Assembly (NCBI RefSeq): GCF_010993745.1
Contig: NZ_WOTN01000001.1
Span: 2,793,235 to 2,857,234, forward strand
Length of the DNA stretch: 64,000 bases
Source of the DNA: Fodinicola acaciae
GTDB taxonomy: Bacteria; Actinomycetota; Actinomycetes; Mycobacteriales; HKI-0501
Direction of reading: 5' to 3'
Shown: positions 7,355 through 16,069 of the stretch, piece after piece
How positions within the stretch are numbered: the first letter of the stretch is position 1
Layout of the letters: each line of letters opens with the position of its first letter
Notes under the pieces: generated by a model
The model's input: the letters and a program-made list of their open reading frames with translations, nothing else
The model's database searches: none
What the model was told of the DNA's origin: nothing
Translations under genes and position numbers: made by a program

Positions 7355-8536
7355 ATGGACTCGACGCGTACGCAGGTGGCGGTCGTCGGTGCCGGACCGG
7401 CCGGACTGGCGGTCGCCAACCTGCTGCGACAAAGCGGCATCGACACCGTACTTCTTGAGGAACAGAGCCGAAAGTTTGTCGAACAGCGGCCGCGTGCCGG
7501 ATTCATCGAGGAATGGGCCGTACGCGCACTCGACCGGCACGGCCTCGCCGACCAGCTGCTGCGCGAGGCCGAGCAGCAGGACCGCTTCGAGTTCCGGTTC
7601 GAAGGCGCGCGCCACGTCGTACGCTATGGCGAGGTGGTGGAAGGCCGGCATTTCCTCTATCCACAACAGTTTCTGGTGGCCGACCTGGTTGGCCTGCACA
7701 CGTCCAACGGCGGCGACGCACGCTTCCAGGTCAGCGACGTACGGTTGGCAGAGCTGGAAAGCGCGCGGCCGGTCGTCACGTACGTGGACGCGACCACCGG
7801 CCGGCAACACCGGATCGACTGTGACTTCGTCGCCGGCTGCGACGGCGCACACGGCGTCACACAGACCTACTTTCCCGCCGCGACAACGATCCGAGCGCGG
7901 CACGACTACGGCATCGGCTGGCTCGCCATGCTGGCCGAGGCGCCACCATCGGCCGACTGCGTGTTTTTCGGCATCCATCCGCGAGGTTTCGGCGCACACA
8001 TGGCGCGCGGCCCGCGGGTCACCCGGTTCTATCTCGAATGCCGCCCCGGCGACACACCGGAAAACTGGCCGGACGATCGCGTCTGGACGGAGCTGCACGC
8101 GCGGCTCGGCACCCCGGACGGACCAATCAACGAAGGCCCGATCTTCGAGAAACGCGTGCTGGACATGCACAACTACGTGACCGAGCCGATGTCCTACGGC
8201 CGGCTGCATCTGGCTGGCGAGTCGGCGCATGTCGTCGCGCCGATCGCGGCGAAAGGCATGAACCTGGCGATCAACGACGCGCTTCTGCTGGCCGAAGCGA
8301 TCGCCGCGTACTATCGCGGCGACCCGTCGCGGCTGGCCGGCTATTCGACGGCCTGCCTGCGCCGAGTCTGGCAATACCAGGAGTTTTCGCAGTGGTTGTC
8401 CGACATCTTCCACAGTGGCACGGCGGATCCGTTTAAGGCTCGGCTGTCCCAGGCACGGGTCCGCCGACTGCTCGGCTCGCGCGAGGCGCTGGTGGCATTT
8501 GCGCAGCTTTATCTGGGGATCGACGCCGACTTCTAA
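7355..8536 (+). CDS. pobA: 4-hydroxybenzoate 3-monooxygenase-like flavoprotein
   Basis: 393 residues, the length of PobA. The FAD Rossmann motif GAGPAGLA is at 12-19. The DG motif (CDGAHG) is near 158, and a GD-like motif (LHLAGESAHVVAPIAAKG) lies near 288. In this last block the usual GD is GE, but the surrounding AAKGMNLA is intact. PobA hydroxylates 4-hydroxybenzoate to protocatechuate with NAD(P)H and O2. It sits 10 bp after the PaaX-type gene, suggesting co-transcription and a combined aromatic-acid regulon. No protocatechuate ring-cleavage genes are visible here. Confidence 0.88.
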   Translation: MDSTRTQVAVVGAGPAGLAVANLLRQSGIDTVLLEEQSRKFVEQRPRAGFIEEWAVRALDRHGLADQLLREAEQQDRFEFRFEGARHVVRYGEVVEGRHFLYPQQFLVADLVGLHTSNGGDARFQVSDVRLAELESARPVVTYVDATTGRQHRIDCDFVAGCDGAHGVTQTYFPAATTIRARHDYGIGWLAMLAEAPPSADCVFFGIHPRGFGAHMARGPRVTRFYLECRPGDTPENWPDDRVWTELHARLGTPDGPINEGPIFEKRVLDMHNYVTEPMSYGRLHLAGESAHVVAPIAAKGMNLAINDALLLAEAIAAYYRGDPSRLAGYSTACLRRVWQYQEFSQWLSDIFHSGTADPFKARLSQARVRRLLGSREALVAFAQLYLGIDADF

Positions 8537-8619
8537 GGTCTTCTGCCCTTTCAGGCACGAAAGCACTACCCCGCGTCGGATACCTTGAAACACGGGGATT
8601 CGACCCGTGGGGAGGAACG

Positions 8620-11600
8620 GTGCGCGCACCGGCCGACAGGGAACAGCAGAAGCCGGCCGTGCCGCGTGACCGACCGCCGAAATCGGCCGACCACCACGAA
8701 AATCGCGGCATGTCACCGGGCCAGCGGCTCAATGCCGCGGCCATGCAGCGGTTGCAGCGTACGGCCGGAAACCGTGCCGTGTCGCGGATGGTCGCTCCCG
8801 CGCCGCCGACCCCCACGGTGACATCCGGCGGCTCGGCCGAGGCTCCGCTCGAGGACGTTCCCGTACAGCGACTGGCGCCCGATGCCGGTGGCCGTCGCGG
8901 CCCCGCGTCTGATGCGAAGTTCACCGCGCTCAAGCGTGAGGTGAAGTCGAAGCAGCAGACAATGGCCAAGCACGCGCCGGCGAAATCAGAGGCGGACGCG
9001 GCCGGAGCGGCCGCCAAGCCGCCGGCCGACGACAAGCTGGCGCAGGGAAAGACGGCCAACGCGGAGAAGATGAACGCCGCCAAGCCGGGCGAGTTCAACA
9101 AGGCGGCGTTCATCAAGGCGGTCAACGACGCGATCGCGGCGCAGGCGCCCAAAAACCTGGACGAGGCCGACCATTTCTCCTCCTCCGGCAAGGCCGACGC
9201 GGTCAAGGGCCAGGTCGCCGGCAAGGTCGCCGACGGCAAGAAAGCCTCCGCCGGCGCGATCGACACCGCCACCAAGGCCGCGCCGGACACGTCGAAAGCC
9301 GTGGAAAAACCGGTCACTCCACTCAAACCCGACCAGCCGCCACCAGCACCCGGCGCACCGAACCCGGCCAACGCCATCCCCGACAAGGCACCGGCCTCGG
9401 CGACAGATTTCTCCGCCGGCCCCAAGCAGGTCGACGACCAGATGTCGCAGGCTCAGGTCACCGAGGACCAGCTGGCCAAGTCCAACGAGCCGGAGTTCAC
9501 CGACGCGCTGCACGCCAAGAAGGACGGCGAAAAACACTCCGCCATCGCGCCGGGTCAGGTGCGTGCGGCCGAGGACAAGACACTGGCCGGCGCGAAGGCG
9601 CACGCCGCGTCCGCCGGTGCGACGGCGATGAACGCGCTGGCCGCTGACCGCAAGACCGCTGGCGCGCAGGTGACCTCCGGCAAGCAAGGCGCGCAAAGCA
9701 AAAACGAGACGCAGCGCGCGCAGGTCACCGCGAAACTGCAAAAGGTCTTCGACACCACCAAAACCGACGTCGAGGCGATCCTTTCCGGCCTGGACAAGCA
9801 GGTCGACGACAAGTTCACCGCCGACGAGAAGGCCGCGCGGGACGCGTTCACCGCCGACCACAAGCGGCGGATGGACGAATACAAGGACAAGCGCTATTCC
9901 GGCTTCACCGGAAAACTGCGGTGGATCAAGGACAAGTTCGCCGGCCTGCCGGCCGAGGCCAACCAGATTTTCGTCACCGCGCGGCAAGGTTACGTGTCGC
10001 GTATGCAGACCGTCATCTCCGGGATCGCCGACCTGATCGGCGGTGAGCTCAACCGCGCCAAAGCGCGCATCGCGCAGGGCCGTACGGAGCTGCAGGCCGA
10101 GGTGCAGAAACTGCCGAAGGACCTGCAGGCAATCGGCAAGCAGGCCGCCGGCGAGTTCGGGTCGAAGTTCGACGAGTTGACCGAGTCGGTCGATGCCAAA
10201 GGCAACGACCTGGTCAACACGCTGGCCTCCAAATACACCGAGGCGCTCAAAGGCGTCGACGACGAGATCGCCGCGGAGAAAGAGAAAAACAAGGGCCTGA
10301 TCGCCAAGGCCGTCGACGCGGTCAAGGGTGTCATCGACACCATCCTGAAACTCAAGGACCTGTTGCTCGGCGTACTCGCCAAAGCCGCCTCCGCCGTGAT
10401 GGCGATCCTGAAGGACCCCATCGGTTTCCTGTCCAACCTGGTCTCCGCGGTCGGTGCCGGCCTGAAGGCCTTCATGGCCAACATCGGTACGCACCTGAAG
10501 AAAGGCCTCGTCGGCTGGCTGATGGGCTCGATGGCCGAGGCCGGCGTACAGCTGCCGGAAAAGTTCGACCTGCGCGGCATCATCACCATGATCGCGTCCA
10601 TGCTCGGCCTGACCTGGGGCTCCATCAAAGCGCGGATCATCTCGCGCGGCGTACCGGCACCGGCCATGGAGGCGGTGGAAAAATCCGTACCGGTGGCGCA
10701 GAAAATCGCTTCTGGCGGCATCGGCGCGGTGTGGGAGGACATCAAGGAACGCGTCGGCGACATCAAGGAAAACCTGTTCTCCAAGATCAGCGAATATCTG
10801 ATCCCGACGGTGCTGATGGCCGGCATCACCTGGATCATCTCGCTGCTCAACCCGGCCTCGGCGTTCATCAAGGCCTGCAAGATGATCATCGACATCGTCA
10901 CCTTCATCGTCGAACGCGGCGCGCAGATCATCGAGTTCGTCAACTCCGTCCTGGACGCCGTCATCGCCATCGCCGGCGGCGGCTCGGGCGGCGTACCAGC
11001 GCTCATCGAGAAAGCCCTCGCCAAGTCCATCCCCGTACTGATCGGTGCGCTCGCGGCGATCCTCGGCGTTGGCGGCATCGCCAACAAGGTCAAGTCGTTC
11101 TTCCAGTCGCTGGCCAAGCCGGTCAACAAGGCCATCGACTTCATCACCGACAAGATCGTCGGTTTCGGCAAGAAGATCTGGGCCAAGATGAAGGCGAAGT
11201 TCGGCAGGGGCGGGAAGAAAGGCAATCTGGACGGTGGCCTCAAGGCCGCGCATGGCGCCATCAAGCGCGGTCCGGACGAGCCGGCCGTCCAGTCGAAGCT
11301 GCCCGGCATCACATCCCGCTACGGACTTGCCAGCCTTCGCCTTGTCGTCGACCGCAAGGAAGGCGTCTACGAGTACGTCCACGCCGAGGCGACCGTACAA
11401 CGGTCGGACACGCCGTCCGAACGGATCATCTCGCCAGAAGACAAGAAGAAGCTGGAGAAACTCGAGGCCAAGCTGAAGAAGAGCGAGGACGCGATCGCGG
11501 CCAAGCGCCAGAGCATTCTCGACCACACCGTACGGCCACTCCTCAAGGTCGGCAGCTATGCCGGCACACCGAGACCGGCGTCCAGTCGGGTGCCAACGGA

Positions 11601-11904
11601 CGCCGATCGCGCGTGGGCCAACCGCGAGGGTCCACTACACGGCTGCCACACCTGCACGAGAACGGACAAGCCGCTCTACATTCCGGACCACCAGCCGGCC
11701 AGCGAACTGTTCGACATCATGTTGGACGGCAAGCCGGTCGTTCCGGCCGGCGCACAACTGCTCTATCCGCACTGCCAGAGTTGCTCGGTCAAGCAGGGCG
11801 GTACGGTGACAGGGTTGAAGAGCAAGATCGCGAAGTACGAGCGGATGAAAGCCGAAGCGCAGACGATACAGGCCGAGATCAAGGCATTGAAGGGGAGCCG
11901 GTGA
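8620..11904 (+). CDS. large eCIS-type effector toxin with C-terminal zinc/HNH-like domain
   Basis: 1094 residues, GTG start with GGGGAGGAAC upstream. Near the N-terminus (42-54) it carries MQRLQRTAGNRAV, the LQRxAGNRAV signature seen in actinobacterial proteins associated with extracellular contractile injection systems. A long Lys/Ala/Asp-rich helical region follows (about 100-560). Next is a hydrophobic helical block (about 570-870: GITWIISLLNPASAFIKACK, VLIGALAAILGVGGIANKV) typical of eCIS cargo proteins. The C-terminal about 100 residues differ: CHTC (1009-1012), PDHQP (D1023, H1024) and LYPHCQSCS (C1052, C1055) suggest a zinc-stabilised HNH/treble-clef nuclease toxin. The stop overlaps the next gene's GTG, a probable immunity protein. 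No sheath, tube or baseplate genes are in the window. Confidence 0.75.
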   Translation: MRAPADREQQKPAVPRDRPPKSADHHENRGMSPGQRLNAAAMQRLQRTAGNRAVSRMVAPAPPTPTVTSGGSAEAPLEDVPVQRLAPDAGGRRGPASDAKFTALKREVKSKQQTMAKHAPAKSEADAAGAAAKPPADDKLAQGKTANAEKMNAAKPGEFNKAAFIKAVNDAIAAQAPKNLDEADHFSSSGKADAVKGQVAGKVADGKKASAGAIDTATKAAPDTSKAVEKPVTPLKPDQPPPAPGAPNPANAIPDKAPASATDFSAGPKQVDDQMSQAQVTEDQLAKSNEPEFTDALHAKKDGEKHSAIAPGQVRAAEDKTLAGAKAHAASAGATAMNALAADRKTAGAQVTSGKQGAQSKNETQRAQVTAKLQKVFDTTKTDVEAILSGLDKQVDDKFTADEKAARDAFTADHKRRMDEYKDKRYSGFTGKLRWIKDKFAGLPAEANQIFVTARQGYVSRMQTVISGIADLIGGELNRAKARIAQGRTELQAEVQKLPKDLQAIGKQAAGEFGSKFDELTESVDAKGNDLVNTLASKYTEALKGVDDEIAAEKEKNKGLIAKAVDAVKGVIDTILKLKDLLLGVLAKAASAVMAILKDPIGFLSNLVSAVGAGLKAFMANIGTHLKKGLVGWLMGSMAEAGVQLPEKFDLRGIITMIASMLGLTWGSIKARIISRGVPAPAMEAVEKSVPVAQKIASGGIGAVWEDIKERVGDIKENLFSKISEYLIPTVLMAGITWIISLLNPASAFIKACKMIIDIVTFIVERGAQIIEFVNSVLDAVIAIAGGGSGGVPALIEKALAKSIPVLIGALAAILGVGGIANKVKSFFQSLAKPVNKAIDFITDKIVGFGKKIWAKMKAKFGRGGKKGNLDGGLKAAHGAIKRGPDEPAVQSKLPGITSRYGLASLRLVVDRKEGVYEYVHAEATVQRSDTPSERIISPEDKKKLEKLEAKLKKSEDAIAAKRQSILDHTVRPLLKVGSYAGTPRPASSRVPTDADRAWANREGPLHGCHTCTRTDKPLYIPDHQPASELFDIMLDGKPVVPAGAQLLYPHCQSCSVKQGGTVTGLKSKIAKYERMKAEAQTIQAEIKALKGSR

Positions 11905-12560
11905 GCAACTCTCAGGACGACAGCCGCAAGGCCGAGGTGCTGCGTCAGCTCGACGCGGCCCAGGAAGACTATTCACTGCTGTCCCCAGGGAATTCCAACT
12001 ATCCCGACGCCGCGATGCGGCTCATCGCCTATGTCTCGGAAACGGATTGGCTGCTCACCATCCAGCTCGTGGCGTGGGGAAAAGCCGAGGCTCAGTTCGT
12101 ACGGTTCGTTCAGGTCTTCGGAAACCGGCTGGAGGAACCCGGCGAGCTCTTCCCATCCGAGGTGGTCGCGGCGGCCGGCGAAACTCCGCTTTTCATCGAA
12201 GGTAAGCTGCAGGCCGACCTGTTCGACTACGAGGTCACCATCGGCGGCTCTCCACAGCACTTCTCGTACTCTGCCGAAGATTACGCAGAAGCCGGGATCG
12301 ACCTCGAAGAAACACCGCGCGAGCTCGCCTTCATCCGGTTGCTGGCCGCTCGTCATCCCGATCAGCTGCTGCTGGACGAGGACGCGGTGCTGGCGGCAGT
12401 GGACCAGCCCGGTCTGCACCCCGTCCTTCGGCTGAGCGACTGGGTGCATCCTGATCCAGGTGAGGACGAACTGCCCAGCGAGCTGCCGTGTTTCGTCGCA
12501 ATCGCCGACTCGATCGCGCTCGGCAAAGCCACCGACCTCGATTCCTGTGGCGGCGGTTGA
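11901..12560 (+). CDS. probable cognate immunity protein of the eCIS toxin
   Basis: 219 residues, acidic, no signal peptide or membrane segment, no motif I recognise. Its GTG start overlaps the toxin's TGA (GTGA), with GGGGAGCC upstream, so the two are translationally coupled. Acidic soluble proteins in this position are characteristic of immunity proteins that neutralise basic nuclease toxins. The reading frame shows alternating helices and strands (LTIQLVAWGKAEAQFVRFV, then LFIEGKLQADLFDYEVTI). The functional call rests on gene position and charge, not on homology. Confidence 0.6.
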   Translation: MSNSQDDSRKAEVLRQLDAAQEDYSLLSPGNSNYPDAAMRLIAYVSETDWLLTIQLVAWGKAEAQFVRFVQVFGNRLEEPGELFPSEVVAAAGETPLFIEGKLQADLFDYEVTIGGSPQHFSYSAEDYAEAGIDLEETPRELAFIRLLAARHPDQLLLDEDAVLAAVDQPGLHPVLRLSDWVHPDPGEDELPSELPCFVAIADSIALGKATDLDSCGGG

Positions 12561-12762
12561 TCCGGCCGGCAAACGATCAAGGAAGTCTCGTGGGCGTTCT
12601 CACGCCAAATGCTGCGTCACTTGGTTCTCCGTCGTACGCATATGGCGGAATCTGTGGACGATCGGCTCGGCGCGCGCATTGCCGTATCATCCGCTGCCAA
12701 GAACGTCAGCGGCGCCTCGTGGCTGCCGAACTGATAGCCGACGGCCCCCTGGCACAGTTGTC

Positions 12763-13635
12763 TCAGGACTCCGCGAGGATTTCGTTGAGGACATGGCGGG
12801 AGTTGGCGGCCAGCGCCGGATTGGTGTCCTTGTAGTAAGGCAGCTGGATGATCGCGATCGACAGGGCCCACCCGCGAGCGCGAGCCCAGGTCGCGTCGGC
12901 AACGTCGACGGCCGCGCGAAAATCGGCGCGTACGGAGGCTGGCAGCAGATTCCACGCGTTGATCAGGTCACAGGCCGGCTCGCCGACGCCGAGCGCGGCG
13001 AAGTCGATGACCGCCGTGAGATGGCCGTCCCTGACCAGGATGTTGCCGGGCGAGAGGTCAGCGTGGATCCACACCGGTGGCCGGTCCCATCGCGGTGCGG
13101 CCAACGCCGCGTCCCATGCTTTCGTGACCGCCGCGGTGTCGATCAGGCCTTCGCTGCGCGCGATCGCATCTCGCGTGTACGCGTCGCGACTGGCCAACGG
13201 TAGGCCGCGGTCGGCCACCGGACCGCCGGTCGTGTCGATTTCACGCAGTGCCTTCACAAAGGCGGCGAGCTCCATCGCCAGCTGGCGCGGATCGCCGATC
13301 TGGCCGACGACCGGATTTTCCCCGTCCAGCCACGGATGTATGGCCCACGGCCATGGATAGCCGGCGGTCGGCACACCTTTCGCGAGCGGCGCCGAGACCG
13401 CCACCGGCAGGTGCGGCGCGAGCCTCGGCAGCCAGCGGTCCTCCAGCTCGATCTGCTTGGCGGCGCCAGGAATCCGCGGCATCCGTACGGACAGATCGTC
13501 GCCGAGCCGGAAAATCGCGTTGTCCGTGCCTGACGATGCCACTCGAGCGATTGTTTTGCCGGCCCACTGCGGAAACTGCTCGGCCACCAGCTTCTCGACC
13601 AGCGCGGCGTCGATGTCGAACTCGTCGGCGTGCAT
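12763..13635 (-). CDS. aminoglycoside phosphotransferase-family kinase
   Basis: 290 residues. The APH/choline-kinase fold is shown by the Brenner-type catalytic loop WIHADLSPGNILV (HxDxxxxN) and the metal-binding VIDFAALGVGEPACDL. The N-terminus beginning MHADEFDID matches this APH subfamily, so I use ATG 13635; a TTG at 13680 would add 15 residues. Substrate is unknown. Members of this subfamily are found in most actinomycetes and usually do not confer resistance. It follows the DhaM-HPr-EI gene by about 50 bp on the same strand. Confidence 0.88.
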   Translation of the reverse strand: MHADEFDIDAALVEKLVAEQFPQWAGKTIARVASSGTDNAIFRLGDDLSVRMPRIPGAAKQIELEDRWLPRLAPHLPVAVSAPLAKGVPTAGYPWPWAIHPWLDGENPVVGQIGDPRQLAMELAAFVKALREIDTTGGPVADRGLPLASRDAYTRDAIARSEGLIDTAAVTKAWDAALAAPRWDRPPVWIHADLSPGNILVRDGHLTAVIDFAALGVGEPACDLINAWNLLPASVRADFRAAVDVADATWARARGWALSIAIIQLPYYKDTNPALAANSRHVLNEILAES

Positions 13636-13686
13636 CCGTGTCACCAGGCCAGCTAACCGATCCGCCAGCCCGATGTCCAACCGATT

Positions 13687-16053
13687 TCAGAACAGCTCGC
13701 GTACGGCTCGCGCGTGCGGCAGGCTCAACGCGCGCCGAGCACGGAGTTTCGCGTCCTTCGCATCGGTCGCGCGTACGGCCTGCTTGATGGTCGCGACGGC
13801 AACGGGTGCGACACTGAGCTCGCGTATGCCCAGACCGATCAGCAATGGCACGGCCGACTCGTCGGCGGCCATTTCGCCGCAGACCGACACCGACATCCGA
13901 TCGCCGGCAGCGCGTACGACCAGATCGACCAGCCGCAGCACGGCGGGGTCGAACGGGTCGGCCAGTGCCGCGACGGCCGGATTTCCGCGCTCCGCGGCCA
14001 AAGCGTACTGAGTCAGGTCATTGGTGCCGATGCTGAAGAAGTCGACGAGCGGCGCGAGCGCGGCGGCGTTCAAAGCGGCGGACGGCACCTCGACCATCAC
14101 GCCGATCCGCAGTCCGGCCGGCCGGTCGTCACCGACGACCGCCACCGCCGCCTGCAGCTCGTCCACTGTGGACACCATCGGAAACATCAGGTCGACGACG
14201 TGGTCGGCGGCGACCCTGCGGATCGCGGTGATCTGGTCGCGCAGCAGTTTTGGCTGTGCGAGCGCCAACCGGATGCCACGCAGGCCGAGAAACGGGTTCG
14301 CTTCTGGCACCGACGGCAGATACGACAACGGCTTGTCAGCGCCGATATCCAGCGTACGCAGGGTGATCCGGCGTCCTCCGAACGTCTCGGCGATGCCGCG
14401 ATAGGTCGCCTCCTGCTCGTCGATGGTCGGCGGTTTCGTCCGTCCCAGAAAGAGGAACTCGGTGCGCACCAGGCCGATCGCGTCGGCTCCGGCCGATTCG
14501 GCCAGAGCGGCATCGGCAACGGCTCCGACATTGGCGGCCACCTCGACGCCGACGCCGTCGGCCGTACGCGCCGGCTCGTCGGCTCGAGCCGCGGCTTCGG
14601 CCCGCTCAGAGTCATGCTTTCCGGCTCTCCACACGAAACTCGCGAGCGTTTCGGCGCGCGGGTCGATGACCAGCTCACCGCTGCCGCCGTCCATCGCGAC
14701 CATCGTGCCGGCCTCGACACCGAGGATCGCCGATCCCGCACCGACCACCATGGGGATCCCCTTCGCACGTGCCAAAATGGCGCTGTGCGCGGTCGGACTG
14801 CCGCTGGCGAGTACGATCCCCGTCACGACATCCGGATCGAGCCCACTCACCTCTTCCGGGCTCAGCTCGTCGGCGGCCAAAATGCCAGTCTGCGAAGGAA
14901 AAACGCCCGGCTCGCCGATCAGCTGGCGCAGGACCTGATCCCCCACCGCCCGCACGTCCGCGGCTCGTGCGCGCTGATATTCGTCTGAGAGCGCACCAAA
15001 CTCCTCGCTCATCAGCTGGACGGCGGCATCCCACGCGACCTCGGCCGTGCGGCCGGCGTCGAGCTGTCGCCGAGCCTCGGCCAGCAGCTCCATGTCTTCC
15101 AGGAGGAGCAGATGCGCGCCGAAAATGTCGGCCTGGCCGGGGCCGACCTCGCGCTCGACCTGATCGCGCCGGCGCATCGTCTCGGCGCGTACGGCCGCGA
15201 CCGCGTCGGTGAGCAGCCGCCACTCCGCGGCCGGATCCCCGGCCGGCCGGCTGGAGGCACGCGGAGTCGGCCGCACAGGTGTCCACAGTGGACCGACGGC
15301 GACTCCCGGTGAGGCGGCGAGCACTCCGCCGGACACCGAGCCGCTCGACGGCTGGTCGGCGACATCGTCGAAGTCGCGCTCGGCCAGTGCGGCGACCGCG
15401 GCCACCGCATCCGCCGCGTCCGGACCGCTGGCGCTGACCTCCAGCCGATGTCCCTGACCGGCGCCGATTCCGGTGACCCGGCTCAAACTCGCGGCCGACA
15501 CCGGTCCGGCACCGGTGGTCAGATCGCGGATGCGTACGTCCGCGCGAAAATCCAGCACCAGCGCGACGAGTTTCGAGGCAGGTCGCAGATGCAGGCCATG
15601 CTCGTTGCGTACGTCGAACACGGCCTGCGCGGAACCGCGGTCGCCCTCCGTTGTCTCGGTGGGCATTTTCGCCGCCAACGCGTCGATCGCCTGCGCGGCG
15701 ACCGCGTCCAGCGACTGCCCGGCAGCGGCGGCCGCGGCAGCCACCACCAGACCTTCCACCAATGGCGCCGGACAAAGCCTGACCCGCTGCCGCACCTCGT
15801 CGTCCACCAACTCCAGCGCGAGCTCGGCGGACATGACCGCGCTGCCGAGATCCATCAACAGCAGGACGCCGGCCGGACCGTCGACCCGCTGGATCGCCTC
15901 CGCGATCGCACCGGCATCCGTGCCATAGGTCGCATCGTCGAGACCGGCGGCGACCACCATCGGGACCCGACTCGCATCCGGCATCTCGCGCGCGAAGGCG
16001 ACCGCGGCCTCGGCGAGCGGTCGGCTGTGTGCCACCACAACGATGCCGATCAC
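13687..16053 (-). CDS. dhaM: DhaM-HPr-enzyme I fusion phosphotransferase
   Basis: 788 residues joining three PTS modules. They are a DhaM/EIIA-man domain (1-about 130, phospho-His H9 in VVVAHS), an HPr domain (about 143-225, H155 in NEHGLHLRPAS) and enzyme I (about 243-788). The enzyme I part has the phospho-His motif SGSPTAHSAILA (H423) and the PEP-binding LRTLDIGADKPLSYLP, MVEVPSAALNA and SIGTNDLTQY. In E. coli DhaM has this architecture and passes phosphate from PEP to DhaL for dihydroxyacetone phosphorylation. Here the enzyme I part looks complete, so it may also serve as general enzyme I. No dhaK or dhaL lies nearby. A CooC-like ATPase gene lies 16 bp upstream. Confidence 0.88.
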   Translation of the reverse strand: MIGIVVVAHSRPLAEAAVAFAREMPDASRVPMVVAAGLDDATYGTDAGAIAEAIQRVDGPAGVLLLMDLGSAVMSAELALELVDDEVRQRVRLCPAPLVEGLVVAAAAAAAGQSLDAVAAQAIDALAAKMPTETTEGDRGSAQAVFDVRNEHGLHLRPASKLVALVLDFRADVRIRDLTTGAGPVSAASLSRVTGIGAGQGHRLEVSASGPDAADAVAAVAALAERDFDDVADQPSSGSVSGGVLAASPGVAVGPLWTPVRPTPRASSRPAGDPAAEWRLLTDAVAAVRAETMRRRDQVEREVGPGQADIFGAHLLLLEDMELLAEARRQLDAGRTAEVAWDAAVQLMSEEFGALSDEYQRARAADVRAVGDQVLRQLIGEPGVFPSQTGILAADELSPEEVSGLDPDVVTGIVLASGSPTAHSAILARAKGIPMVVGAGSAILGVEAGTMVAMDGGSGELVIDPRAETLASFVWRAGKHDSERAEAAARADEPARTADGVGVEVAANVGAVADAALAESAGADAIGLVRTEFLFLGRTKPPTIDEQEATYRGIAETFGGRRITLRTLDIGADKPLSYLPSVPEANPFLGLRGIRLALAQPKLLRDQITAIRRVAADHVVDLMFPMVSTVDELQAAVAVVGDDRPAGLRIGVMVEVPSAALNAAALAPLVDFFSIGTNDLTQYALAAERGNPAVAALADPFDPAVLRLVDLVVRAAGDRMSVSVCGEMAADESAVPLLIGLGIRELSVAPVAVATIKQAVRATDAKDAKLRARRALSLPHARAVRELF

Positions 16054-16069
16054 GCCTCCAGCGTAACGA

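Noticed and set aside
7277-8716. 479-codon minus-strand frame opposite the PobA-like gene
   Set aside because: The plus strand encodes a complete flavoprotein with FAD motifs; the antisense frame has none.
8986-11526. 846-codon minus-strand frame opposite the eCIS toxin
   Set aside because: It mirrors the lysine/alanine-rich coding strand, is Asp/Gly/Leu/Arg simple in composition and lacks any motif; the sense frame has clear domains.
12561-12762. Possible gene fragment between the immunity and APH genes
   Set aside because: A minus frame continues past the APH stop region but shows no start, motif or clear similarity; I see only a convergent intergenic stretch.
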